Positions 1 through 5,800 of a stretch of 5,800 nt of DNA are shown one piece after another; the first letter of the stretch is position 1; each line of letters begins with the position of its first letter. Position numbers and translations under genes: made by a program. The stretch is from an uncultured Bacilli bacterium (GTDB taxonomy: Bacteria; Bacillota_I; Bacilli_A; RF39; UBA660), in the NCBI GenBank assembly GCA_944332505.1, contig CALVKC010000080.1:1-5800 (forward strand), given 5' to 3'. The notes under the pieces are model-generated. The model was not told the origin of the DNA, made no database searches, and saw only the letters and a program-made list of their open reading frames with translations.

Positions 1-458
1 ACTGTTTGATTTCTTAATATTTTTTTTAATTTGTTTAATTTTTTATTAGTTATAACTTTAATACCCAAAGATTCATAATACTTAAATGTTGGAGCATATT
101 CTTTTAATTCTTTTTTATTTAACAAATCTAATTTTGTTAATATTATTATTGGCTTAATATTATTTGCAATAACTAAAGTCAATAATTTATCAAGTAATGT
201 ATATGACAAATCCGGTTTTTTAAGACTTGTTACAATTAAAGAATAATCGATATTAGCTACAACAGGTCTTGTTAATATATTTTTTCTTGGTAATATCTCA
301 TTTATAACCAACTCATCAGAACTAAATTCTACTATATCACCAACAACAGGAGAAAGTTTTAAATTTCTAAACTTTCCCCTTGCATTACAAACATATTCTT
401 CCTTTTTTACTGTTACTGTATATTGATTACTAATTTGTTTGGTAATTCTACCTTGCAT
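1..458 (-). CDS. rsgA: Ribosome small-subunit-dependent GTPase RsgA, N-terminal part (cut by window edge)
   Basis: RsgA (YloQ/CpgA) is a circularly permuted GTPase that binds the 30S subunit late in maturation. Only the first 152 residues are present; the gene runs off the left edge. Seen: an N-terminal OB-fold stretch opening MQGRITKQIS, with CNARGKF (24-30) and the typical LSPVVGDIVEF (35-45); then RPVVANIDYSLIVTS (64-78) and KPDLS (81-85), which lead into the GTPase domain; and the G4 guanine-specificity motif TKLD (108-111). G4 precedes G1 in this permuted family. The P-loop (GQSGVGKS type) would start a few residues beyond the cut, and the zinc-binding C-terminal domain is also outside. 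The ATG shares one base with the kinase stop (TAATG) and has AAGGA at 467-471, eight bases upstream. Last visible gene of the operon, in the same place as in B. subtilis. Confidence 0.93.
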   Translation of the reverse strand, partial: MQGRITKQISNQYTVTVKKEEYVCNARGKFRNLKLSPVVGDIVEFSSDELVINEILPRKNILTRPVVANIDYSLIVTSLKKPDLSYTLLDKLLTLVIANNIKPIIILTKLDLLNKKELKEYAPTFKYYESLGIKVITNKKLNKLKKILRNQT

Positions 459-2221
459 TATTCTAATCCTTCACCAGTTGATGGATCATCTATATCAGAA
501 TTTGGTTCAGCAGCAACAGTTATGGTAAGTTTTGCTCCTTCAACAATTCGCGATCCTGCTGCTCTACTTTGTCTTATAATTGTTCCTGCTTCATATTCAT
601 CAGTTTGTTCATAAATAATAGATAAATTTATTTTATAATCTTCAGCAAATTCTTCAACTTCAGAAATACTATATTGATCTTCAACAAAATTAGGATATTT
701 GTTTTCTAATTTTGGAACATATAGGATAATTCTATCTCCTTCAGATAATTTTTCTCCTGCTTTTACAGATTGACCAATTATTATTCCTTCTTCATAATCA
801 TTTGGATCTTCACCTTCATCCAATGCTTTTGGTTCAATATCAACTTGTAAATTTAATGCTTCTAATCTTCCCTTTACTTCTGATGAATTTTGGCCTACAT
901 AATCTTCAATTTCTACAGTTATGTCACCTAAAGAAATATAAAGAATAATTTCTGTTCCTTCTTTTCTAATAGCTCCTGCAGCAGGTGAAGTTTTAGTTAC
1001 TCGTCCAGCATCTACAATTTCACTTGCTTCTTCTCTTTGTTCATCTGAAACTACAAAGCCAGCATCTTGCAAAACATTTATAGCTTCTGTAACTGTATAT
1101 CCTGAAACATCAGGTATTTGTTCTTGTTTAGCACTTGTTAATTTTGGTATCAATAAAACAATTGCAGTTATACAAACAAATAAACCAACAAATATACTTG
1201 CTAAGATAATAATTATTTTGTTTTGAGAATCACTATCTCTTGATACTTTCTTTGCTATAATTTCCTCACCTTCTTTTATATCTTTATTTTCTTTTGCTTT
1301 TTCTTTCTTTTCACTTGCTTTAACTGCTTTTATTATTTTAGTATCATCATAATCACTTTCTGGATACTTAAACGTTATTTTAAGTTCATTTTTTCTTGAA
1401 TCATCTAAACAAGTTTTTAAATCTTCATGCATCTCTCTAGCATCAGCATATCTATTCTTAGGATTCTTAGCCGTTGCTTTTAAAATTATATTTTCTACAC
1501 TTTGAGGTATTTCTGGAATTTCATCTCTTATACTTGGCATTGGCTCTTTTAAATGTTTAAGAGCTATTTCTACAGCATTATCTCCTTTAAATGGTAATTT
1601 ACCAGTTAATAATTCATACATGAGTATTCCAATTGAATAGATATCACTTTGTAGTGTTGCTCCTTTACCACTTGCTTGTTCTGGTGGTAAATAATGTACA
1701 CTTCCCATTACTGAATTAGTTTGTGTAAGTTGTGTTGCATTCATTGCAACAGCAATTCCAAAATCAGTTATTTTAACTAACCCATTATCTAGTATGAGTA
1801 TATTTTGTGGTTTTATGTCACGGTGAATTATATAAGAATCATGAGCAACACTTAAACCATTTGTAATTTGTAAAACTATATCTATAACTTCAGGAACTGT
1901 TAATTTTCCTCTTTTTTTAAGCAAATTTTTTAAATGTTTGCCTTCAACATATTCCATTACTATATAATATTCACCATTATCTTCTCCAACATCATAGACT
2001 TCTACAATATTAGGATTAGATAAACTACTTGCTGATAAAGCTTCTCTTTGAAAACGTCGAACAAATTTTTCGTCACTAGCTAAATCTCCCCGTAGAACTT
2101 TTACCGCAACATTGCGATCTAAAATAGTATCATATGCAAGGTAAACATTAGCCATTCCACCTTCACCAATTGATTTAATTATTTGGTATCTATCACTAAT
2201 TTTTTGCCCCTTCATAATCAT
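458..2221 (-). CDS. prkC: PASTA-domain Ser/Thr protein kinase (PrkC/Stk1/PknB family)
   Basis: Membrane eukaryotic-like kinase that couples cell-wall state to phosphorylation of cytoplasmic proteins. The 587-residue protein has an intact kinase domain at about 12-270: Gly-rich loop GEGGMANVY (19-27), VAVK with Lys41, alpha-C Glu60, HRDIKPQN (133-140, catalytic Asp135), DFG (153-155), and the activation segment with Thr163, Thr166 and Thr168 before GSVHYLPPEQA (173-183). A charged Lys/Glu juxtamembrane linker (about 285-334) leads to one membrane helix (335-358). Three extracellular PASTA repeats follow (about 367-432, 433-504, 505-571), then an acidic tail. In this family PASTA domains bind muropeptides or lipid II. 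The ATG overlaps the phosphatase stop as ATGA and has GGTGAT at 2227-2232, five bases upstream, which favours Met1 over Met3. Length is near the family norm (about 600-680). Its partner phosphatase lies directly upstream. Confidence 0.97.
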   Translation of the reverse strand: MIMKGQKISDRYQIIKSIGEGGMANVYLAYDTILDRNVAVKVLRGDLASDEKFVRRFQREALSASSLSNPNIVEVYDVGEDNGEYYIVMEYVEGKHLKNLLKKRGKLTVPEVIDIVLQITNGLSVAHDSYIIHRDIKPQNILILDNGLVKITDFGIAVAMNATQLTQTNSVMGSVHYLPPEQASGKGATLQSDIYSIGILMYELLTGKLPFKGDNAVEIALKHLKEPMPSIRDEIPEIPQSVENIILKATAKNPKNRYADAREMHEDLKTCLDDSRKNELKITFKYPESDYDDTKIIKAVKASEKKEKAKENKDIKEGEEIIAKKVSRDSDSQNKIIIILASIFVGLFVCITAIVLLIPKLTSAKQEQIPDVSGYTVTEAINVLQDAGFVVSDEQREEASEIVDAGRVTKTSPAAGAIRKEGTEIILYISLGDITVEIEDYVGQNSSEVKGRLEALNLQVDIEPKALDEGEDPNDYEEGIIIGQSVKAGEKLSEGDRIILYVPKLENKYPNFVEDQYSISEVEEFAEDYKINLSIIYEQTDEYEAGTIIRQSRAAGSRIVEGAKLTITVAAEPNSDIDDPSTGEGLE

Positions 2222-2976
2222 ACTAAATCACCACTTTCTCGAACTAAATAAGCAATAGATATGTTATCAGTTCCCCCTCTAGCATTACATTTCTTTATTA
2301 ATTTTATTACTTTTTCTTCTATTGTTAAATCTTCTAATAATACTTTTTCTATTTGTTCATCACTAAGCATTGATGTTAATCCATCACTACAAAGTAATAC
2401 TTCATTACTATCATTATCAACGTCAAATATATCAGGGTCAGCTTTTTCTGATGCTCCAAGAGCTTTCATTAAAACATTCTTCTTAGGATGATTCTTTGCT
2501 TCTTCTTCTGTTAAATTCCCTGCATCAACTAATAAATTTACTAATGTATGTGGTTTTGTAACTCGATGAAGTTTTTTGTTTTTAACAACATAACCTGTTG
2601 AATCACCTATATTTGCAAATATTATAAATTCTTTAGTAATAATTGCTGCAACTACTGTTGTGCCTAAACCTTTAGAATTTTCATTTTCTTCACCATAAGT
2701 TAATATTTCTTTATTAATCTCTCCAATATTGTCATTTAACCAATTAACAGCATCACTTTTAGTACCAATTGATGCACTTTCACTAAATCTTTTTCCTAAG
2801 TGTGTTAAAGCAAGTGCTGATGCAACTTCACCTTTACGATGTCCACCCATTCCATCAGCAACTACCATTAAATATTCATCATTCATATTTTTTAAAATAG
2901 TTACACTATCTTCATTATGTTCTCTTACTTTTCCTGTATCTGTTAAATAAAAAGTTTTCGTATTAATCACTCTCAC
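2218..2976 (-). CDS. prpC: PP2C-family Ser/Thr protein phosphatase (PrpC/Stp type)
   Basis: Metal-dependent (Mn/Mg) phosphatase that reverses phosphorylation by the downstream PASTA kinase; cytoplasmic, with no signal or membrane helix. In 252 residues the family motifs appear in order: TDTGKVREHNED (12-23), ADGMGGH (40-46), GLGTT (103-107), ANIGDSTGY (121-129), TEEEAKNHP (156-164), CSDGL (196-200) and GGTDNIS (234-240). The metal-binding acidic residues (Asp23, Asp41, Asp198, Asp237) are present. An oddity is KPHT (141-144), where bacterial members usually have a DHS-type motif. The start is uncertain. GTG at 2976 gives a 14-base overlap with rlmN but has no well-placed Shine-Dalgarno. GTG at 2970 (250 residues) has AAGAAG five bases upstream and gives an 8-base overlap like the one at the rlmN start. 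The stop is TGA, overlapping the kinase ATG. Confidence 0.95.
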   Translation of the reverse strand: MRVINTKTFYLTDTGKVREHNEDSVTILKNMNDEYLMVVADGMGGHRKGEVASALALTHLGKRFSESASIGTKSDAVNWLNDNIGEINKEILTYGEENENSKGLGTTVVAAIITKEFIIFANIGDSTGYVVKNKKLHRVTKPHTLVNLLVDAGNLTEEEAKNHPKKNVLMKALGASEKADPDIFDVDNDSNEVLLCSDGLTSMLSDEQIEKVLLEDLTIEEKVIKLIKKCNARGGTDNISIAYLVRESGDLV

Positions 2977-3979
2977 TTCTTAACTGCCCACAAGCGGCTT
3001 TAATATTTCCACCGAACTCGCGTCTTATTGTTACATTAATCTTCTTACTAACTAATATATTATAAAAATTAGTTATTCTTTCCTTGCTACTTTTACTAAA
3101 TTCTATGTTTTTAGTTTCATTATAAGGAATTAAATTAACATAAACGTTTAAACCTTTTAAAAGTTCCGCTAAAGAATAAGCATCACTTTCTTTATCATTA
3201 ACCATATTAAGCATAACATATTCTATAGTAACTCGTCTATTAGTTTTTGCAATATAATCTTTTATTGCTGTCAAGAGTTGGCTTAGACTATACACTTTGT
3301 TTACAGGCATTATTTTATCTCTAACTTCATCTGTTGAACCATGTAGTGATATTGCTAAATTAACCTGTAAATCTAAATTACTAAACTCATAAATCTTTGG
3401 AACTAAACCACATGTTGAAACTGTAATATGCCTTGAACCAATTGCTAATCCATGAGCATCATTTATTATTTTAATAAATTTTATTATATTATCATAATTA
3501 TCAAAAGGTTCTCCAATTCCCATTAATACAACACTATCTATTCTTTTACCAATATACTCTTGAATTAGAATTATTTGTTCTACTATTTCATATGTCTCTA
3601 AATTTCTTACTTTTTTTAGTCTTCCACTTTCGCAAAATTTACAACCCATATTGCAACCAACTTGACTAGAAACACATACTGATAATCCATAGTTATGTTC
3701 CATTAATACAGCTTCTATTTTTTCTCCATCTAAAAGTCTAAATAAAAACTTTTTAACATCTTTACCTTCTAATACTTTTTCAATTTTAATAAAATCTGTA
3801 CTAAAATGTTTTATTAAATTATCAATTATTTCCTTTTTTATATTAGAAAACAATTTAAAATCATAAATATTTTTCTTATATAACCAATCATATATTTGTA
3901 TTGCTTTATATTTTTTTTGATCTATACTTAAAAAATATTCTTCTAACATTTCTCTTGTATATCCAAATATATTATTCAC
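2963..3979 (-). CDS. rlmN: RlmN-family radical SAM 23S rRNA (adenine-2503-C2)-methyltransferase
   Basis: RlmN adds a methyl group to C2 of A2503 in 23S rRNA, and of A37 in some tRNAs in E. coli, by a radical SAM mechanism with a methyl-cysteine intermediate. The 338-residue protein has an N-terminal helical RNA-binding domain (1-80), Glu91 in the EAVLME stretch, the 4Fe-4S motif CxxxCxxC (Cys109, Cys113, Cys116), a SAM-binding GIGEPFDN (154-161), STCG (188-191), LAISLHG (208-214), and the C-terminal AACGQL (328-333) with Cys330, the methyl-carrying cysteine. After the cluster motif it reads CESG where common RlmN has CAST, so it belongs to a divergent subgroup. Cfr is the main alternative, but a single copy in the rlmN slot of the fmt-prkC operon favours RlmN. 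The GTG start is supported by AGGAG six bases upstream and overlaps the preceding stop by 8 bases. Confidence 0.92.
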   Translation of the reverse strand: MNNIFGYTREMLEEYFLSIDQKKYKAIQIYDWLYKKNIYDFKLFSNIKKEIIDNLIKHFSTDFIKIEKVLEGKDVKKFLFRLLDGEKIEAVLMEHNYGLSVCVSSQVGCNMGCKFCESGRLKKVRNLETYEIVEQIILIQEYIGKRIDSVVLMGIGEPFDNYDNIIKFIKIINDAHGLAIGSRHITVSTCGLVPKIYEFSNLDLQVNLAISLHGSTDEVRDKIMPVNKVYSLSQLLTAIKDYIAKTNRRVTIEYVMLNMVNDKESDAYSLAELLKGLNVYVNLIPYNETKNIEFSKSSKERITNFYNILVSKKINVTIRREFGGNIKAACGQLRSESD

Positions 3980-4601
3980 TTACTACTCCTATATTACATG
4001 TATCTACTACATTATAACTTAAATTATAAGTATTATTATCAACTACTATATTAATATTTGTAACATTATCTAAATTAGTTGTAACTTTTACTTGATACCC
4101 TTCTTTTTTATATGTAATAACTCTTGTATCTTCATTTTTTTCAATATTATATAAATATTCATTTAAATTATTAAATAATATATTTAAATCTAAATAATTA
4201 GTATCTATATTTTCATATAAATTTTCTATAGGTACTAAATCCTTTAATATAACTTGATATGTATTATCACTAATATAATATTTTACTATTCCCATATTAC
4301 TTTCTTTATAACCTAATACTTCATTATTACATTTAGTTCCATTAAATAAATAATTATTATCATCAATAACAATATCATAATTAAATTCATAATTACTATT
4401 TAATAAACTATCAATCATTTCATCATATTTTTTAAATTCATATGTTTCTTTTTCTTCTATTTCTTTATTTTCATTATTTACAGTCTCATCATTTTTATTA
4501 GTATAAGCAAAAATAATTATAGCTAATATAAAAATTAACCATAATCCTAATTTAATCAATGATTTTCCTCTTTCTGTTTGCCAAAAACTATTTTTTTCCA
4601 T
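3972..4601 (-). CDS. Uncharacterised single-pass membrane protein between fmt and rlmN
   Basis: I do not recognise this 209-residue protein. It has a short cytoplasmic N-terminus with basic residues (FWQTERGKSLIK, 6-17), one membrane helix at about 18-33 (LGLWLIFILAIIIFAY) with no cleavage site or lipobox that I can see, and an Asn/Glu/Lys-rich linker (35-56). An extracytoplasmic domain follows (about 57-209), rich in Tyr, Asn and Asp and with strand-like alternation (YEFNYDIVI, YLFNGTK, YYISDNTYQVIL, VITYKKEGYQVKV, INIVVDNNTYNLSYNV). Two cysteines outside the membrane (Cys91, Cys202) could pair. The positive-inside rule supports N-in, C-out. The ATG overlaps the fmt stop as TAATG, with AAGAGG at 4609-4614, seven bases upstream; its own stop overlaps rlmN. 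These tight joins show it is a genuine operon member, not a spurious frame. It occupies the rsmB position of B. subtilis but has no methyltransferase motif. A lipoprotein-like or wall-associated role is only a guess. Confidence 0.85.
   Translation of the reverse strand: MEKNSFWQTERGKSLIKLGLWLIFILAIIIFAYTNKNDETVNNENKEIEEKETYEFKKYDEMIDSLLNSNYEFNYDIVIDDNNYLFNGTKCNNEVLGYKESNMGIVKYYISDNTYQVILKDLVPIENLYENIDTNYLDLNILFNNLNEYLYNIEKNEDTRVITYKKEGYQVKVTTNLDNVTNINIVVDNNTYNLSYNVVDTCNIGVVSE
3986..3990 (-). promoter_or_regulatory. Ribosome binding site of rlmN
   Basis: AGGAG on the minus strand, six bases before the GTG at 3979. It lies inside the end of the upstream gene and is the clearest Shine-Dalgarno in the operon. 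It fixes a GTG start whose first bases contain the upstream stop (GTGAATAA), an arrangement suited to translational coupling. Confidence 0.75.
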
Positions 4602-5530
4602 TATTTAACCTCTTTTTCTAAAAAGTTTTTTTGATCAATACCATTTAAATAACTTTTAATATCCATTTCTTTTTTCCCCATTGGTTTAATCTTTTCTAAA
4701 TATATTATTCCATCAAGGCAACTTATTCCTAAATTATTTTTATTAACTTCTACTATTTTCCCACTTACATTAACATCACATTTTTTATATCTTGCTTTAA
4801 TTACTTTAATTTCTATATTATCTATTAATATATTAGCTAGTGGCCATGGACTTAATGCTCTTATTTTATTTATTATATTATTTCCAAAATCATTAAAATT
4901 AATATGTTCATCTTCTCTTTTAATCTTCGGAGCAATACTATAATTATCTCCTTGTTTTATTCTTTTATTTGTCTTGTTAAAAATACTTTCTAATGTACTT
5001 TCTAGTGTATTTTTACCTAAAATGCTTAATTTATCATGTAATGTGCCGACGTCATCGTTATTTTCAATAGGTATTTCTGAAATTTTAATAATATCTCCCG
5101 TATCCATACCTTCATCCATATACATAATTGTTATTCCTGTAGTTTTATCACCATTCATTATTGCCCGTTGAATTGGAGCAGAACCACGATATTTAGGTAA
5201 AATAGATGCATGAACATTAATAGATCCATACTTAGGCAAATCTAAAACTTCTTTTGGTAAAATTTGACCAAAAGCACAAGTTACTATTAAATCTATATCT
5301 AATTTTTTTAATGTATCATAATCTAATCTTATTTTATTTGGTTGAAATACTTTTATATTATTTTCTAATGCTACTTTTTTTATTGGACTATAAGCAAGTT
5401 CTTTTTTTCTTCCTACTTCTTTATCAGGTTGAGTTACTACTAAAACTACATTAGTTTTTTCAATTAACATTTCAAGTATTGGAACCGCAAAGTCAGGAGT
5501 TCCCATAAATACAACATTTTTATCTTTCAC
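4601..5530 (-). CDS. fmt: Methionyl-tRNA formyltransferase
   Basis: Fmt transfers a formyl group from 10-formyl-THF to Met-tRNA(fMet), providing the initiator for translation; cytosolic. With a GTG start at 5530 the protein has 309 residues and begins MKDKNVVFMGTPDFAVP, the expected N-terminus. The N-terminal formyltransferase domain carries the catalytic triad Asn105, His107 (in NVHASILPKYRGSAPIQ) and Asp143 (in MDEGMDTGD). It is followed by the linker APKIKREDEHINF and a C-terminal OB-fold tRNA-binding domain with ALSPWPLA and IKPMGKKEM. An in-frame ATG at 5548 gives 315 residues, but it sits three bases from the -10 box, before the likely transcription start, and lacks a Shine-Dalgarno. 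GTG 5530 has GGTGAT four bases upstream. ATG 5542 is another candidate but has no binding site. The gene normally follows priA-def, which are not in the window; a nuclease gene lies upstream instead. Confidence 0.95.
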   Translation of the reverse strand: MKDKNVVFMGTPDFAVPILEMLIEKTNVVLVVTQPDKEVGRKKELAYSPIKKVALENNIKVFQPNKIRLDYDTLKKLDIDLIVTCAFGQILPKEVLDLPKYGSINVHASILPKYRGSAPIQRAIMNGDKTTGITIMYMDEGMDTGDIIKISEIPIENNDDVGTLHDKLSILGKNTLESTLESIFNKTNKRIKQGDNYSIAPKIKREDEHINFNDFGNNIINKIRALSPWPLANILIDNIEIKVIKARYKKCDVNVSGKIVEVNKNNLGISCLDGIIYLEKIKPMGKKEMDIKSYLNGIDQKNFLEKEVK

Positions 5531-5534
5531 TTTA

Positions 5535-5540
5535 ATCACC
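5535..5540 (-). promoter_or_regulatory. Ribosome binding site that decides the fmt start
   Basis: GGTGAT on the minus strand ends four bases before the GTG at 5530. It matches the 3' part of the full AAGGAGGTGAT anti-16S complement, and the same hexamer precedes the kinase ATG at 2221. It selects GTG 5530 over the in-frame ATGs at 5542 and 5548. Confidence 0.6.
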
Positions 5541-5550
5541 ATTCGCATTT

Positions 5551-5579
5551 ATTATATCAAATTTAAGATAATAATAAAA
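5551..5579 (-). promoter_or_regulatory. Extended -10 promoter for the fmt-rsgA operon
   Basis: A perfect TATAAT (5551-5556) is preceded by TGA, giving the extended -10 form TGnTATAAT. The hexamer at 17-base spacing (5574-5579, TTTTAT) is a poor -35, which an extended -10 can offset. The expected transcription start is near 5544-5543, leaving a leader of about 13 bases before the GTG at 5530. No riboswitch or leader hairpin fits in that space. Perfect -10 boxes also arise by chance in such AT-rich DNA, but this one lies in the only intergenic gap upstream of the operon and on the right strand. Confidence 0.65.
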
Positions 5580-5614
5580 GCACATACATTATTACTTTAA
5601 TTTATTTAATAAAT

Positions 5615-5637
5615 AAAAAAAGAATATTTCTATTCCT
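5615..5637 (-). terminator. Weak intrinsic terminator after the Rpn-type gene
   Basis: On the minus strand GAATA-GAAA-TATTC forms a five-pair stem closed by a GAAA tetraloop (5622-5635), extendable by G-U and A-U pairs, and is followed directly by seven T residues (5615-5621). The hairpin overlaps the TAG stop at 5630-5632. The stem is short and AU-rich, so strength is doubtful, but position, loop and T-tract fit. It would separate the nuclease transcript from the fmt operon. Confidence 0.5.
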
Positions 5638-5800
5638 CTAATTTGAATTCTTTTATTCTTTTTTTAACTTCTTCTTCGGTTAAATCTGTTGCAATTGCTA
5701 TGGTCTTTATTGGCATCTTTATTTTTATTAAGTTTTGAATGGTATTATTTTTTTCTTCTTTTATTCCTTGTTTCATTCCTTCTTTTTTACCATCACTATA
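5630..5800 (-). CDS. C-terminal fragment of an Rpn/PD-(D/E)XK-type nuclease (cut by window edge)
   Basis: The last 56 codons of a gene entering from the right edge, in a frame open from base 5800 to the TAG at 5630-5632. The peptide has a Gly/Lys repeat, DGKKEGMKQGIKEEK (3-17), then NLIKIKMPIKTIAIAT (23-38), then DLTEEEVKKRIKEF (39-52). This design, a repetitive EGxxxGI charged helix followed by a small helical module resembling MSIEEIAxxTGLSEEEI, is typical of the C-terminus of Rpn family recombination-promoting nucleases (also labelled PD-(D/E)XK nuclease family transposases), which are often multicopy in Bacillota genomes. The catalytic N-terminal domain is outside the window, so activity cannot be judged. 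The family call rests only on this tail and is an inference. Confidence 0.65.
   Translation of the reverse strand, partial: YSDGKKEGMKQGIKEEKNNTIQNLIKIKMPIKTIAIATDLTEEEVKKRIKEFKLEE

Noticed and set aside
423..614. Plus-strand open frame across the kinase/rsgA junction
   Set aside because: Antisense shadow of the kinase C-terminus and the rsgA start; Ser/Pro-rich, with no start signal.
2218..2221. TGA at the phosphatase end read as Trp (Mollicutes code 4)
   Set aside because: Read-through would enter a frame with no sensible protein, the kinase starts exactly there, and Trp in the window is encoded by TGG.
3972..4601. Reading the unknown gene as a remnant of rsmB
   Set aside because: The protein has a membrane helix and no NOP2/Sun methyltransferase motifs or catalytic Pro-Cys; the frame is intact and not decayed.
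5254..5454. Plus-strand open frame, Leu/Phe-rich
   Set aside because: It lies inside fmt on the opposite strand; its composition is what the complement of Lys/Asn/Glu codons produces, and it has no binding site or homology that I recognise.
5601..5617. Perfect palindrome TTTATTT-AAT-AAATAAA in the gap before fmt
   Set aside because: Made only of A and T in AT-rich DNA, so chance is likely; it has no GC pairs to act as a terminator and no known operator resembles it.

Overview
The window is strongly AT-rich and every supported gene lies on the minus strand, so the biological order runs from high to low coordinates. The gene content (formyl-Met synthesis, RlmN, a PP2C phosphatase, a PASTA kinase and RsgA) and its order match the conserved Bacillota locus known in Bacillus subtilis as priA-def-fmt-rsmB-rlmN-prpC-prkC-rsgA. 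The base composition, Lys/Asn/Ile-rich proteins and sequence style suggest a low-GC Bacilli-type organism, possibly an uncultured lineage near Erysipelotrichia or RF39-like Bacilli; this placement is inference. TGA is used as a stop (end of the phosphatase gene) and TGG encodes Trp, so the code is standard rather than the Mycoplasma code. A kinase with extracellular PASTA domains implies a peptidoglycan wall.

Layout from right to left: (1) 5800-5630, the C-terminal end of an Rpn/PD-(D/E)XK-type nuclease gene, closed by a weak hairpin terminator. (2) 5629-5531, a short gap carrying an extended -10 promoter. (3) fmt, best started at a GTG at 5530. (4) An unrecognised single-pass membrane protein of 209 residues, in the slot where rsmB sits in B. 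subtilis. (5) rlmN, starting at GTG. (6) A PP2C-type Ser/Thr phosphatase (prpC/stp). (7) A PASTA Ser/Thr kinase (prkC/stk). (8) The first half of rsgA, cut by the window edge just before the P-loop.

All genes from fmt to rsgA overlap their neighbours by 1 to 14 bases, so they almost certainly form one transcript with translational coupling. The operon joins translation initiation (Fmt), 23S rRNA and tRNA A2503/A37 methylation (RlmN) and small-subunit maturation (RsgA) with a reversible Ser/Thr phosphorylation pair that senses the cell wall. No mobile element, CRISPR array, RNA gene or complete novel system is visible. The main unexplained item is the membrane protein between fmt and rlmN.
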